DNA of 64,000 nucleotides from Aeromicrobium sp. Root236 (GCF_001428805.1 NZ_LMIS01000001.1:3855168-3919167), one strand, 5' to 3'; positions 1 through 10,736 are shown, counted from the first letter of the stretch. Translations and numbers: made by a program. The notes: generated by a model from the sequence alone, not told the origin.

Positions 1-2
1 TG

Positions 3-281
3 CTGGTCACCAGTGCGTTCGCCAGCGGACTGCGTTCCCTGGCCAAGCTCGCCAGCGCACCCGACGGCATGCGCGACAACGACCTGGCGGCCTACGTCGG
101 AGCGCCACCGTTCAAGATCCGCTCGATGCGCCAGCAGCTGCGTTCGTGGGAGCAGGCCGGCCTCGCGCAGGCCCTGAGCGCGGTCGCCCAGGCCGACCTC
201 GACGTCAAGGGTGGATCGGCCGATCCTGCCTACGCGATCGAGCGCATGGTCCTCCAGGTCGCGGCCCAGCGCCGCCGCTGA
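3..281 (+). CDS. holA: DNA polymerase III subunit delta, C-terminal part (5' end outside window)
   Basis: Open from the window edge in frame 3 to a TGA at 279-281, giving about 92 C-terminal residues. The sequence (LASAPDGMRDNDLAAYVGAPPF is split by the family's conserved GxPPFK-type motif, here GAPPFKIR) matches the helical clamp-loader collar domain of the delta subunit. That subunit opens the sliding clamp for loading. The immediate neighbour is rpsT on the other strand, the usual actinobacterial holA/rpsT arrangement. Only the collar domain is visible; the AAA+ part lies upstream of the window. Confidence 0.85.
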   Translation: MVTSAFASGLRSLAKLASAPDGMRDNDLAAYVGAPPFKIRSMRQQLRSWEQAGLAQALSAVAQADLDVKGGSADPAYAIERMVLQVAAQRRR

Positions 282-303
282 CGCCAGCCGCCTGCGTCAG
301 GCA

Positions 304-331
304 TGAAAAAAGCCGCCCCGAGGGGCGGCTG
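304..331 (-). terminator. Intrinsic terminator of rpsT
   Basis: GCCGCCCC at 312-319 and GGGGCGGC at 322-329 form a perfect GC stem. Six A residues on the + strand (306-311) become a U-tract on the minus-strand transcript. It sits 17 bp past the rpsT stop, and probably also limits holA read-through. Confidence 0.9.
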
Positions 332-347
332 TCTTCGTGGCACGACG

Positions 348-608
348 TCAGAGCGACGCGGCCTTCTTGGCAATGGCCGACTTGCGGTTGGCTGCCTGGT
401 TCTTGTGGATGACCTTCTTGGAGGCGGCCTTGTCGAGCTTCTTGGTGGCCTCGCCGGCGAGCTTCTTGGCGTCGTCGGTGTTGCCGGCCGTCACGGCCTC
501 CTCGAAGCGACGCACGGCGGTCTTGAGGGCCGAGCGCACGGACTTGTTGCGCTCGCGAGCCAGCTCGTTCTGCCGGTTGCGCTTGATCTGCGACTTGATA
601 TTCGCCAC
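348..608 (-). CDS. rpsT: 30S ribosomal protein S20
   Basis: An 86-residue, Lys/Arg/Ala-rich helical protein beginning [15 protein letters not shown], the standard S20 N-terminus, and ending in [12 protein letters not shown]20 binds 16S rRNA early in small-subunit assembly. The start is a GTG at 606-608; it fits the normal family length of 84-90 residues. It is transcribed alone, convergent with holA and divergent from lepA, and followed by a strong intrinsic terminator. Confidence 0.97.
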   Translation of the reverse strand: MANIKSQIKRNRQNELARERNKSVRSALKTAVRRFEEAVTAGNTDDAKKLAGEATKKLDKAASKKVIHKNQAANRKSAIAKKAASL

Positions 609-851
609 GGGGCAAACCTGTTTCTCTCGAATGTGTGGATGCTGCGAAAAAGTTGTTGGACATGCCGAGGCACGCGACCGCCAACTCTATCAGCCAGCGG
701 GCAGGAGGCTCAAATTGGTGAACCCGAGGCCGCCCGCGGCCGAGCGGTGAGGCAGGTTGAGCGATCGCGACGAAGCCGCCAGATGTCGAAACTCCGTCGA
801 GCGACCCACGTGGCACGAGCATGCCCGGGGTGATGGGACAATGGGGACATC

Positions 852-2708
<1,857 letters not shown>

Positions 2709-2720
2709 CCCCACCGCCCG

Positions 2721-2779
2721 CGATTTGTGACGTTATGCGCGTCATTCGCGTCGCAGAACGCTCACAACGTCACAAATCG
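2721..2779. repeat. 14-bp perfect inverted repeat downstream of lepA
   Basis: CGATTTGTGACGTT (2721-2734) and its exact reverse complement AACGTCACAAATCG (2766-2779) flank a 31-bp centre. It starts 12 bp after the lepA stop. It has no T-tract, so it is not a classical terminator. It could be a factor-dependent terminator, a dispersed intergenic repeat or a protein-binding site. Only one copy was noticed in the window. Confidence 0.6.
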
Positions 2780-2870
2780 TGCGACGGCGCGCCCGGTACG
2801 TAGCCGAACTGGAACCTGTTTCGCTGAAAAGCACGCGGGCAGACGTGGTCATCGAACTAGCGTCGATGCC

Positions 2871-3500
2871 ATGTCCGACCAGGGCGGCCTGCCAACCGCG
2901 CCACCGCTACCGCCGTGGCATCCCCCCAAGAGCAACGCAGGGATATGGGTCGTCTTGGGGACAGTGCTCGGGCTGGTGGTGCTTGTGCCCATCGCAATGG
3001 TGGCCTTGTACGCATTGGCATCCGCGGATCATGACCCCCTTGAGCTGATCGACAGCTCGGAGACTGCCAAGGCGTTGACTCCGGTGTGCCACGACGCCGC
3101 CTCGGTGGCGTCGTTGATCCCGACCAACGGGTCGATCACGGTGCGCGTCGAAGCACTCAACGCATACGCGACCGCGGCACAGTCGATCCCATCATTTGTC
3201 GCCACCATGTCGAAGGACGATCTGGAGTCCGATATACCCACCGAGGACTGGGGAGCGGACTGGACCGTCCTGTTGGCCGAGCTCGACCGATACACGGACG
3301 CCCTCGCCGCCGGGACACCCGCATACTTTGAGATCCCTTCGACCCCGGACGGATTCTCGATCTTGGGCAGGATGAACCTCGCCTCGCCCTTGAAGAGTTG
3401 CGACGTCCCAGCGGCCATTGCAGCCCTGGACCTGGATCCGCCGCGGCTGCCGCCAGGACTCCCGTCGGACATGTATTCGGCGGGCTTAGGCCCTTCCTGA
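2871..3500 (+). CDS. Hypothetical membrane-anchored protein
   Basis: A 209-residue protein of no recognised family. It has a short Pro-rich cytoplasmic N-terminus (about residues 1-25), one strongly hydrophobic segment (about 26-50, rich in V/L/A) and a soluble, probably extracytoplasmic remainder. Two Cys (in TPVCHDAA and KSCDVPAA) may form a disulphide. The ATG at 2871 was chosen because it puts the membrane segment close to the N-terminus; an earlier in-frame ATG at 2727 lies inside the inverted repeat. It stands alone between lepA and the MOSC gene. Confidence 0.6.
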   Translation: MSDQGGLPTAPPLPPWHPPKSNAGIWVVLGTVLGLVVLVPIAMVALYALASADHDPLELIDSSETAKALTPVCHDAASVASLIPTNGSITVRVEALNAYATAAQSIPSFVATMSKDDLESDIPTEDWGADWTVLLAELDRYTDALAAGTPAYFEIPSTPDGFSILGRMNLASPLKSCDVPAAIAALDLDPPRLPPGLPSDMYSAGLGPS

Positions 3501-3589
3501 CACAGCTCGCCAGTCGACTCAGCTTCAGGGTGCATCGCGCGCGGCGGGCGGCAGCCACGCGCGGCGGGATGATCGATACCCTCTGGCGC

Positions 3590-4225
3590 ATGCCTTTCGT
3601 CGAGTCGGTGAACGTCGGTCGTACGGTCGACGTGCCGTGGGGCCAGCTCAAGCGGACGGCGATCGACAAACGACCGGTGGCGGGGCCTGTGCCGGTGCAC
3701 GAGCTCGGTGTCGGCGACGACGAGATCGCGGACCTCAAGCATCACGGCGGCCCCGACCAGGCCGTCTACGCGTACGCCCGTGAGGACCTCGACGCCTGGC
3801 AGCAGACCCTGGGCCGGGAGCTCCGGGCCGGCCTGTTCGGCGAGAACCTCACGACCCAGGGCATCGACCTCAACGCTGCTCGGGCGGGGGAGCGGTGGCG
3901 CATCGGCGGGACGCTCCTGGAGCTGTCCGGCGTACGCATCCCGTGCTCGGTCTTCCAGGGGTTCGTCGACGAGCCGCACTGGGTCAAGCGCTTCACCCTC
4001 GAAGGTCGCCCGGGCGCCTACTTCCGGGTCCTCGAACCGGGCCCGGTGGAGGCCGGCGACGCGATCGAGGTCGTCGAGACGCGAAGCCACGATGTGACGG
4101 TTGACCTGCTGTTCCGTGCCCTGACGACCGAACGCCACCTGATCCCGCTCCTGGCGGAGGAGCCGCGTCTCGACTCGTTCGTGGCGAGGCGTTTGGGTGC
4201 ACGCAGCAACAACACAGCAACGTGA
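3590..4225 (+). CDS. MOSC domain protein (YiiM-like)
   Basis: 211 residues of the MOSC fold, the C-terminal domain of molybdenum-cofactor sulfurases, which handles sulphur on a conserved Cys. HHGGPDQAVYAY (51-62) and FGENLTT (83-89) are hallmark motifs. The conserved Cys is C119 in RIPCSVFQ. The C-terminal part resembles the short helical tail of YiiM proteins. The start at 3590 gives MPFVESVNVG, the usual family N-terminus; an in-frame ATG at 3569 would add seven residues. Members act in detoxification of N-hydroxylated compounds or Moco-linked sulphur transfer; the substrate here is unknown. Confidence 0.85.
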   Translation: MPFVESVNVGRTVDVPWGQLKRTAIDKRPVAGPVPVHELGVGDDEIADLKHHGGPDQAVYAYAREDLDAWQQTLGRELRAGLFGENLTTQGIDLNAARAGERWRIGGTLLELSGVRIPCSVFQGFVDEPHWVKRFTLEGRPGAYFRVLEPGPVEAGDAIEVVETRSHDVTVDLLFRALTTERHLIPLLAEEPRLDSFVARRLGARSNNTAT

Positions 4226-4297
4226 CTGAAGGGTAAGTTAGGGTGATCGGCACCACAGCCCCCGCTCTTCGTACGTTCGCGCCAGAGGACTCCGCAC

Positions 4298-6133
4298 ATG
4301 ACCGTCACCGTCGCCACCCCTGAACAGATCGAGATCGTCAACGACCGGGCCCCCAGCATGGGTGCCGCGTTCTTCTCGCGGGTCGAGCAGTCCGGCCCGC
4401 GTGAGGCCTACCGCTACCCCGACGAGGACGAGAACTGGCACTCCATGACCTGGGCCGAGACCGGCGACCGGGTGACTCGCCTCGCGGCCGGGCTCGTCTC
4501 GCTCGGCATCGAGCCCGAGGAGCGCGTCGCGATCGCCTCCGGCACGCGCCTGGAGTGGATCCTCGCCGATCTCGCGGTCCTGGCCGCGGGTGCCGCGACG
4601 ACCACGGTCTACCCGTCGACGATGTCGGACGACGTCGCCTACATCCTCGCCGACTCCGACAGCCGCATCGTGTTCGCGGAGGACGACGAGCAGGTCGCCA
4701 AGCTCCGTGAGAAGCACTCCGAGCTGCCGTCGATCATCAAGGTCGTGGTCTTCGAGGGCACCACCGACGGTGACTGGGTCATCGGGTTCGACGAGCTCGA
4801 GAAGCTCGGCGAGGGCTACCTCGAGCAGCACCCGACGGTCGTCCAGGACCGCGTCGCCGCGACCAGGCCCGACTCGCTGGCGACCCTCATCTACACGTCC
4901 GGCACCACCGGCCGGCCCAAGGGCGTGCGCCTGAGCCACGACGGCTGGACGTACGAAGGCGCCGTCATCGTGTCCGGCGGCTTCCTCAGCGAGGACGACC
5001 TGCAGTTCCTGTGGCTGCCCATGGCCCACTCGTTCGGCAAGGTCCTGCTGTCGACGCAGATCGCGATCGGCTTCCCGACGGCGATCGACGGCCGGGTGCC
5101 CAAGATCGTCGACAACCTGGCCATCATCAAGCCGACGTTCATGGGTGCCGCGCCGCGCATCTTCGAGAAGGCCTACGGCCGCATCGTCGGCATGGCTGAG
5201 GCCGAGGGCGGCGCCAAGCTCAAGATCTTCCGCTGGGCCGAGGGCGTCGGCGTCGACTACTCGCGCGCGATCCGCTCCGGCAAGGCCGTGTCGCCCGTGC
5301 TCAAGGCCAAGTTCGCCGTCGCCGACAAGCTCGTGTTCTCCAAGGTGCGCGACCGCTTCGGCGGCCGCGTGCGCTTCTTCATCTCGGGTGCGGCGGCGCT
5401 GTCACCCGAGATCGCCGAGTGGTTCCACGCCGCCGGCGTCCTGATCCTCGAGGGCTACGGCCTCACCGAGACGTCGGCCGGCGCATTCGTCAACCAGCCC
5501 GACAGCTTCAAGCTCGGCTCGGTCGGCACGCCGTTCCCCGGGAGCGAGGCCAAGATCGCCGAGGACGGCGAGATCCTCATCAAGGGTCCGCACATCATGC
5601 AGGGCTACCACAACCTCGACGCCGAGAGCGCGTCGTCGCTGACCTCCGACGGCTGGTTGCACACCGGCGACGAGGGCCGCATCGACGAGGACGGCTTCCT
5701 GTTCATCACGGGCCGCAAGAAGGAGCTGTTCAAGACCTCGGGCGGCAAGTACGTCGCCCCGCCGCACATCGAGGGCATGTTCAAGGGCATCAGCTCGCTG
5801 ACGAGCCAGATCGTCGTGCACGGCAACGAGCGCAACTTCTGCTCCGCGCTCATCACGCTCGATCCCGACGGTGTCTCGGAGTGGGCCGGCAAGCACGGCA
5901 TGGCCGGCAAGTCGTACGCCGAGGTCGTCGCGTCGCAGGAGATCCACGACCTGCTGCAGAGCCAGATCGACGAGCTCAACTCCAAGCTCAACCGCTGGGA
6001 GACGATCAAGAAGTTCGCGATCCTCGACCACGACCTCAGCATCGAGAACGGCGAGATCACGCCCAGCCTCAAGGTCAAGCGCAACGTCGTCGAAGCCAAC
6101 AACAAGGACATCCTCGACGGCTTCTACGCTTGA
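4298..6133 (+). CDS. Long-chain fatty-acid--CoA ligase (FadD15-type AMP-dependent synthetase)
   Basis: A 611-residue ANL-superfamily adenylating enzyme that activates a fatty acid as acyl-AMP and then acyl-CoA. The AMP-binding P-loop is YTSGTTGRPKG (199-209), with GYGLTET around residues 385-392 and the hinge/C-terminal motif TGDEGRIDEDGFLFITGRKK split by the A8 loop. The length and the KLNRWETIKKFAIL tail fit the long-chain group (FadD15/FACL) rather than short-chain acetyl-CoA synthetases. It ends 4 bp before the hemW start, so the two are probably co-transcribed. Confidence 0.9.
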   Translation: MTVTVATPEQIEIVNDRAPSMGAAFFSRVEQSGPREAYRYPDEDENWHSMTWAETGDRVTRLAAGLVSLGIEPEERVAIASGTRLEWILADLAVLAAGAATTTVYPSTMSDDVAYILADSDSRIVFAEDDEQVAKLREKHSELPSIIKVVVFEGTTDGDWVIGFDELEKLGEGYLEQHPTVVQDRVAATRPDSLATLIYTSGTTGRPKGVRLSHDGWTYEGAVIVSGGFLSEDDLQFLWLPMAHSFGKVLLSTQIAIGFPTAIDGRVPKIVDNLAIIKPTFMGAAPRIFEKAYGRIVGMAEAEGGAKLKIFRWAEGVGVDYSRAIRSGKAVSPVLKAKFAVADKLVFSKVRDRFGGRVRFFISGAAALSPEIAEWFHAAGVLILEGYGLTETSAGAFVNQPDSFKLGSVGTPFPGSEAKIAEDGEILIKGPHIMQGYHNLDAESASSLTSDGWLHTGDEGRIDEDGFLFITGRKKELFKTSGGKYVAPPHIEGMFKGISSLTSQIVVHGNERNFCSALITLDPDGVSEWAGKHGMAGKSYAEVVASQEIHDLLQSQIDELNSKLNRWETIKKFAILDHDLSIENGEITPSLKVKRNVVEANNKDILDGFYA

Positions 6134-6137
6134 CGGT

Positions 6138-7304
6138 GTGCCCCTGACCGAACGATCCCTGTCCACGCTGGGAGAGCGACCGTTCGGCGTCTACGTCCAT
6201 GTGCCGTTCTGCTCGGTGCGCTGCGGCTACTGCGACTTCAACACCTACACCGCCGACGAGCTCGGCGAGGGCGCCACCAGGGCGTCGTACGCCGACACGG
6301 CGATCCTCGAGATCGAGCGTGCCGGCCGCGAGCTCACGGGAGCGCCGGCCGTCGAGACGGTGTTCTTCGGCGGCGGCACGCCGACCCAGCTGCCGTCGGC
6401 CGACCTCGTACGCATCCTCGACGCGATCCGGCGGACGTTCGGGCTCGCCGACGGCGTGGAGGTCACGACCGAGGCGAACCCCGACAGCGTCACGCCCGAG
6501 TCGCTCGCGACCCTGCGGGCCGGCGGCTTCACCCGCATCTCGTACGGCGTGCAGTCCGCCGCGCCCCACGTGCTGGCGACCCTCGAACGTACGCACGACC
6601 CTGCCGGTGTGCCCCAGGCCGTCCGGTGGGCGCGCGAGGCGGGCTTCGAGCAGCTCAGCGTCGACCTGATCTACGGCACACCGGGGGAGTCGATCGACGA
6701 CTGGCGCGCCAGCATCGAGCAGGCGATCGCGCTCGAGCCCGACCACATCAGCGCGTACGCCCTGATCGTCGAGGACGGCACGGCGTTCGCCCGCAAGGTC
6801 CGACGCGGTGAGGTCGTGATGCCCGACGACGACGAGACCGCCGACAAGTACGTCATCGCCGACGAGCTGTTCGCCGCTGCGGGACTCGGTTGGTACGAGC
6901 TGTCCAACTGGGCGGTCGACGACGCGGCCCAGTGCCGGCACAACGTCCTCTACTGGCACAGCGACAACTGGCTCGGGATCGGGCCCGGCGCCCACTCCCA
7001 CGTCGGCGGCGAGCGTTGGTGGAACGTCAAGCACCCTGCGGCGTACGCCCAGAGGCTGACCGCAGGGGAGTCCCCGCGACATGACGGCGAGACGATCGAC
7101 GCCGCCACGGCGCGGATGGAGCGCATCATGCTCGAGACCCGGCTGCGCACGGGGCTGTCCGTCGACTCGCTGACCGCCGACGCCCGGACGTCAGTGCACG
7201 GCGTGGTGGCGCGGGGTCTCGCAGCTCTCGAGGGTGACCGGCTCGTGCTGACCCGCACCGGCCGCCTGCTCGCCGACGCCGTCGTGCGCGAGCTCGTCGA
7301 ATAA
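6138..7304 (+). CDS. hemW: Radical SAM heme chaperone HemW (coproporphyrinogen III oxidase-like)
   Basis: 388 residues. The radical-SAM cluster motif is C25-x3-C29-x2-C32 in HVPFCSVRCGYCDFNTYT, followed by FFGGGTPTQL and the glycine-rich SAM region. HemW proteins bind heme and SAM and are thought to pass heme to apo-proteins; older annotations call them oxygen-independent coproporphyrinogen oxidase. The extra N-terminal Cys of true HemN is absent, which fits HemW. The GTG at 6138 lies 4 bp after the ligase stop and gives a family-length N-terminus. In actinobacteria hemW precedes hrcA-dnaJ, as here. Confidence 0.92.
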   Translation: MPLTERSLSTLGERPFGVYVHVPFCSVRCGYCDFNTYTADELGEGATRASYADTAILEIERAGRELTGAPAVETVFFGGGTPTQLPSADLVRILDAIRRTFGLADGVEVTTEANPDSVTPESLATLRAGGFTRISYGVQSAAPHVLATLERTHDPAGVPQAVRWAREAGFEQLSVDLIYGTPGESIDDWRASIEQAIALEPDHISAYALIVEDGTAFARKVRRGEVVMPDDDETADKYVIADELFAAAGLGWYELSNWAVDDAAQCRHNVLYWHSDNWLGIGPGAHSHVGGERWWNVKHPAAYAQRLTAGESPRHDGETIDAATARMERIMLETRLRTGLSVDSLTADARTSVHGVVARGLAALEGDRLVLTRTGRLLADAVVRELVE

Positions 7305-7410
7305 ACCGCGATTCGCTGAAGTAACGCGAAGTTACGGCCTACGCTCCGAGCAGGGAGTGGGTCTATGGGAGTGGACCCAGGGAGCTCGGGGGAGAAACGG
7401 CGAGGGAGCT

Positions 7411-8514
7411 ATGCGCCACGCGCATGGGCCGGGGCGACTGCTGGGAGTGGCGGTCGCGATGGTCATGACACTGTGGGCCGCGCCGGCCCAAGGGTTGTCG
7501 CTGACCGTGCTCTGCACGGGATTCACCGGCTGCCTGACAATCGGGCGTACGGACGGCGGCTACGGTGCCGCGTACCTGCAGTCGTTCTGGAGCATGACGG
7601 CCGGGCACAACTGCACCAACTACGTGGCGTACCGGCTGACGCACGGCCGGCTGGTCGCCCGTCCTCCGGGCACCAACAGCGCGTTGACCTGGGGCCCGGC
7701 CGCGACGCAGGCCGGCATCCCGGTGGACGACGTGCCGACCGTCGGCGCGATCGCGTGGTGGGACGCCGGCGTCGACGGGGCCTCGGCGACCTCGGGTCAC
7801 GTCGCGTACGTGGAGGCGATCGTGCCGGGCGGGGTGCTCGTCTCGGAGGACAACCTCAGCGGCGACTTCCGCTGGCGGCTGATGACCAGGCTCGACGGCA
7901 CGTGGCCGTCCGGCTTCATCCACTACCCGGCCTCCGACGGCTCGCCGTCGGGGGAGTTCACGTCGGTGTCATCGCCCGACGTGGGCACGCTCGACTTCTG
8001 GGGATCGTCCATGGACCCCGACGGTCCGGCCGGCAACCGGACCTATCTCGTGAGCCTCGGCGGGCCACGCGGCACGCCGGGCGCCGAGGTCTTCACGTTC
8101 GAGAGCGAGTTCTTCCGGTTCCATCGCATCAGTCATGTCAGCACCAGCGGACCGACCTCGATGTTCCTGTACGCGCTCAACGCCCCGGGAACAGCCGGCG
8201 GCGACGCCCTCCTCGGGCAGCGGGACGTCACGATCCGGGCAACCTCGGTGACTCGGGCGTCGTTCGTCGACTCCTCCATCACGCGGACGCAGCACCCGCG
8301 GGTGCGCATCAGCCTCGCGCCGACCCTGGCAAGTGGCACCGTCGACGTCATGCGCGGCTCCACCCTGGTGAAACGGGTGACGATGATCAGCGGCTCGCGG
8401 CTGACCGTGTCGCTGCCCCGGCAGCGGAGGGGCCGGTGGGCGCTGTCGATCCGCTATCGCGGCACCAGGACGTACGAGGCGAGCAGCAGGACGGTGTATC
8501 TGCGGGTCCGATGA
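7411..8514 (+). CDS. Secreted CHAP-domain protein (putative peptidoglycan hydrolase), copy 1
   Basis: 367 residues with a signal peptide (Arg/His n-region, hydrophobic 10-25, cleavage near AQG 26-28). The CHAP amidase/endopeptidase domain has the nucleophile C68 in AGHNCTNYVAYRL and the His in SGHVAYVEAI near 130. The C-terminal half is a beta-rich region ending in an Ig-like segment (RYRGTRTYEASS). It probably cleaves peptidoglycan stem peptides outside the cell. The ATG at 7411 was preferred because GAGGGA lies 4-9 bp upstream and the signal peptide then starts correctly. It is followed 55 bp later by a paralogue. Confidence 0.85.
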   Translation: MRHAHGPGRLLGVAVAMVMTLWAAPAQGLSLTVLCTGFTGCLTIGRTDGGYGAAYLQSFWSMTAGHNCTNYVAYRLTHGRLVARPPGTNSALTWGPAATQAGIPVDDVPTVGAIAWWDAGVDGASATSGHVAYVEAIVPGGVLVSEDNLSGDFRWRLMTRLDGTWPSGFIHYPASDGSPSGEFTSVSSPDVGTLDFWGSSMDPDGPAGNRTYLVSLGGPRGTPGAEVFTFESEFFRFHRISHVSTSGPTSMFLYALNAPGTAGGDALLGQRDVTIRATSVTRASFVDSSITRTQHPRVRISLAPTLASGTVDVMRGSTLVKRVTMISGSRLTVSLPRQRRGRWALSIRYRGTRTYEASSRTVYLRVR

Positions 8515-8569
8515 GACAGGTTTGCTTGTTTCGCCCACCTGTAGCGTTGGCGCCACGTAGTTTCGGACC

Positions 8570-9412
8570 ATGCGCATCCGTCACCTCGTCCTGGCCGCGG
8601 CCCTCGCGCTCGGCTCTCTCGTCGCCGCCACCCCGGCGCAGGCCGCGGACCTCACGATCCTGTGCAACGGCTGGGCCGCTTGCGCCAAGGCCGGGCTCAG
8701 CTCCTACGGCTACCAGGCGACGTACACGTCGTCCTACTGGAGCCAGCAGGCCGGCCACAACTGCACCAACTACGTCGCGTGGCGGCTGACCCACAACGGC
8801 CGGGTCACCGCGCGCGTCCCGGGCACCGGCAACGCGTCGGAGTGGGCGAACGCGGTGACGGCGCACCCCGGCTGGGGCGCGACGATGTCGACCACACCGA
8901 GGGCCAGCACGATCGCGTGGTGGCCGGCCAACACCGGGCTGGCGGGCGCGGAGGGGCACGTGGCGTACGTGCAGAAGGTGGAGACCATCGACGGCAAGAC
9001 GTACGTGACGGTCTCGGAGGACAACAAGGGCGGCGCGTTCCGGTGGATCCGGGTGTCGGGCGACTACCTCCCGAAGGGCTACATCTCGTTCGCCAAGGCC
9101 AGCGGGAGCATCAAGAGCGAGATCCCGGCGATCACCTCACCGAGCGCGAAGCGGATCGACGTCGGCGGGTTCGTGACCGACCCCGACTCGTACGCGAGCG
9201 GCGTCGTGCTGAAGGCAGTGGTGCGCAACGGTGCGAAGCTCGTGACGTACACGAGCCCGCGGGCGGCGAAGTTCGCGTTCTCGACGTTCTGGACGAGCTC
9301 GTCGATGCCGACGGGGCAGCACACGGTCTACCTGTACGGCGCCAACGTCAAGGGAACCCGTGGGGCGAGCTCGGTCCTGCTCCACCAGCAGGTCGTGGAC
9401 ATCAAGCCGTAG
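8570..9412 (+). CDS. Secreted CHAP-domain protein (putative peptidoglycan hydrolase), copy 2
   Basis: 280 residues; signal peptide with cleavage after ATPAQA (21-26). The mature N-terminus LTILCNGWAACA parallels LTVLCTGFTGCL of the upstream protein. The CHAP nucleophile is C65 in AGHNCTNYVAWRL and the partner His is in EGHVAYVQKV. It lacks the longer C-terminal extension of copy 1. The two N-terminal Cys shared by both paralogues may form a disulphide. Gene duplication is evident from collinear motifs. It is convergent with the DUF3097 gene, overlapping by 11 bp. Confidence 0.85.
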   Translation: MRIRHLVLAAALALGSLVAATPAQAADLTILCNGWAACAKAGLSSYGYQATYTSSYWSQQAGHNCTNYVAWRLTHNGRVTARVPGTGNASEWANAVTAHPGWGATMSTTPRASTIAWWPANTGLAGAEGHVAYVQKVETIDGKTYVTVSEDNKGGAFRWIRVSGDYLPKGYISFAKASGSIKSEIPAITSPSAKRIDVGGFVTDPDSYASGVVLKAVVRNGAKLVTYTSPRAAKFAFSTFWTSSSMPTGQHTVYLYGANVKGTRGASSVLLHQQVVDIKP

Positions 9413-10241
9413 GTGCGGTGACGAAGTCGATGAGCTCCTCGACCCGTCCCAGGAACGCCGGCTCGAGGTCGGCGTAGGAGTCGACCCGGCCGAGGATGTG
9501 CTTCCACGCCCGGGAGATGTCGGCCTGGTCGCGGTGCGGCCAGCCCATCGCCTCGCAGATGCCGTGCTTCCAGTCCGTGCCGCGAGGGATGACCGGCCAT
9601 GCGGCCATGCCGAGCCGGTCGGCCTTGACCGACTGCCACACGTCGACGTACGGATGACCCACGACGAGGACGTGCGGGCGACCGGAGACCTGTTGTGCGA
9701 TGCGGGTCTCCTTGGACCCCGGCACGAGGTGGTCCACCAGGACCCCGAGCCGACGGTCCGGCCCCGGAGCGAACTCGTCGACGATCGACGAGAGGTCGTC
9801 GATGCCGCCGAGGTACTCGACCGCCACGCCCTCGATGCGCAGGTCGTCGCCCCAGACCTTCTCGACGAGCTCGGCGTCGTGGCGTCCCTCGACGTAGATG
9901 CGGCTCGGCAGGGCGACGCGTGCCTTGGCGCCGGCGACCGCTCGCGAGCCTGACGCCGTACGCCCGGAGGTGGCCTTGGTCGCGGCGGACGGCGGGCGTA
10001 GGTTGACCGGCTTGCCGTCGAGCAGGAACCCGGGCCCGAACGGGAACGACCGGCGTACGAGCCGGCGATCCTCCAGGATCATCATGCCGAGGTCCTTCTC
10101 GATGATCATGACCTCGCCGCAGAAGCCGGTCGTGGCGTCCTCGACCACCATGCCGTGCTCGACGACGACGTCGGTCGTGCGGCCGCGCGGCGGCTTGCGC
10201 CAGTCGTTCGACAGGACGTCGGTGCCGTAGCGGTCAACCAT
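9402..10241 (-). CDS. DUF3097 domain protein
   Basis: 279 residues matching the actinobacterial DUF3097 family. The N-terminus VDRYGTDVLSNDWRKPPRG and a later Toprim-like stretch (SRIYVEGRHDAELVEKVWG, then VLVDHLVPGSKE) are characteristic. The acidic EGRHD and LVDH motifs suggest a Toprim-type metal site, which would fit a nucleic-acid phosphotransfer or primase-like role. That function is inference; no biochemistry is known to me. Its start overlaps the end of the next gene by 8 bp, so the pair is probably one transcript. Confidence 0.85.
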   Translation of the reverse strand: MVDRYGTDVLSNDWRKPPRGRTTDVVVEHGMVVEDATTGFCGEVMIIEKDLGMMILEDRRLVRRSFPFGPGFLLDGKPVNLRPPSAATKATSGRTASGSRAVAGAKARVALPSRIYVEGRHDAELVEKVWGDDLRIEGVAVEYLGGIDDLSSIVDEFAPGPDRRLGVLVDHLVPGSKETRIAQQVSGRPHVLVVGHPYVDVWQSVKADRLGMAAWPVIPRGTDWKHGICEAMGWPHRDQADISRAWKHILGRVDSYADLEPAFLGRVEELIDFVTAPTA

Positions 10242-10677
10242 GAAGAGCCCCCAGAAGTCGTTGGTGCAGCGTCTCGACGTCGTCCTTGGTGATGTCGGCG
10301 CCGACGACGTGGACCTCGCCCTCCATCAGGCCCAGCGCGAGGTCGACCGCGACGGGCCAGCTCGGCGGCACGACCGAGGGCAGCTCGTCGGCCCACAGGT
10401 CGCCGATCGTGACGTAGCGGACGGTCTCGTCGAGGCCGATGTGGGTCGCGGTCATGACGAGCTCGCCACCGACCGGCCCGTCGCCCAGGTGAGCCACCTC
10501 GACGAACCAGTCACCGCCGAGATCGGCAGCCCAGACCGACGTCATCTCGCCGCCCTGTGACTCGTGCGCCACGGTGGTGCCGTCGTCGAGGGTCACGAGG
10601 CGGGGTGCGTAGGTCAGGGTGCGCTCGGCGCCCTCGACCATGATCGTGCCGTCGTCATTCGTCTGGATTCCCCGCAC
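10234..10677 (-). CDS. Conserved hypothetical protein upstream of the DUF3097 gene
   Basis: 147 residues, acidic, with no signal peptide or membrane segment and no family I can name. The GTG start at 10675-10677 lies only about 6 bp from the hrcA promoter on the other strand, so the two genes share a divergent promoter region containing the CIRCE element. It overlaps the DUF3097 gene by 8 bp at its 3' end (translational coupling likely). Confidence 0.65.
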   Translation of the reverse strand: MRGIQTNDDGTIMVEGAERTLTYAPRLVTLDDGTTVAHESQGGEMTSVWAADLGGDWFVEVAHLGDGPVGGELVMTATHIGLDETVRYVTIGDLWADELPSVVPPSWPVAVDLALGLMEGEVHVVGADITKDDVETLHQRLLGALHG

Positions 10678-10682
10678 ATCGC

Positions 10683-10713
10683 TAGACTGGCACTTGACCA
10701 GGGAGAGTGCCAG
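10683..10713 (+). promoter_or_regulatory. hrcA promoter -10 with CIRCE operator
   Basis: CTGGCACTT (10687-10695), a 9-bp spacer, then GAGTGCCAG (10705-10713): the controlling inverted repeat of chaperone expression (consensus TTAGCACTC-N9-GAGTGCTAA) with one mismatch between its arms. A candidate -10 TAGACT lies at 10683-10688, so HrcA bound here would occlude the start point of its own operon. Confidence 0.88.
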
Positions 10714-10736
10714 CAGGCTCGCGGAGAGGGGATCGG

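Noticed and set aside
7305..7410. c-di-AMP (ydaO) riboswitch before the CHAP gene
   Set aside because: The gap is too short and only a 5-bp repeat (GTAAC/GTTAC at 7321-7335) is seen.
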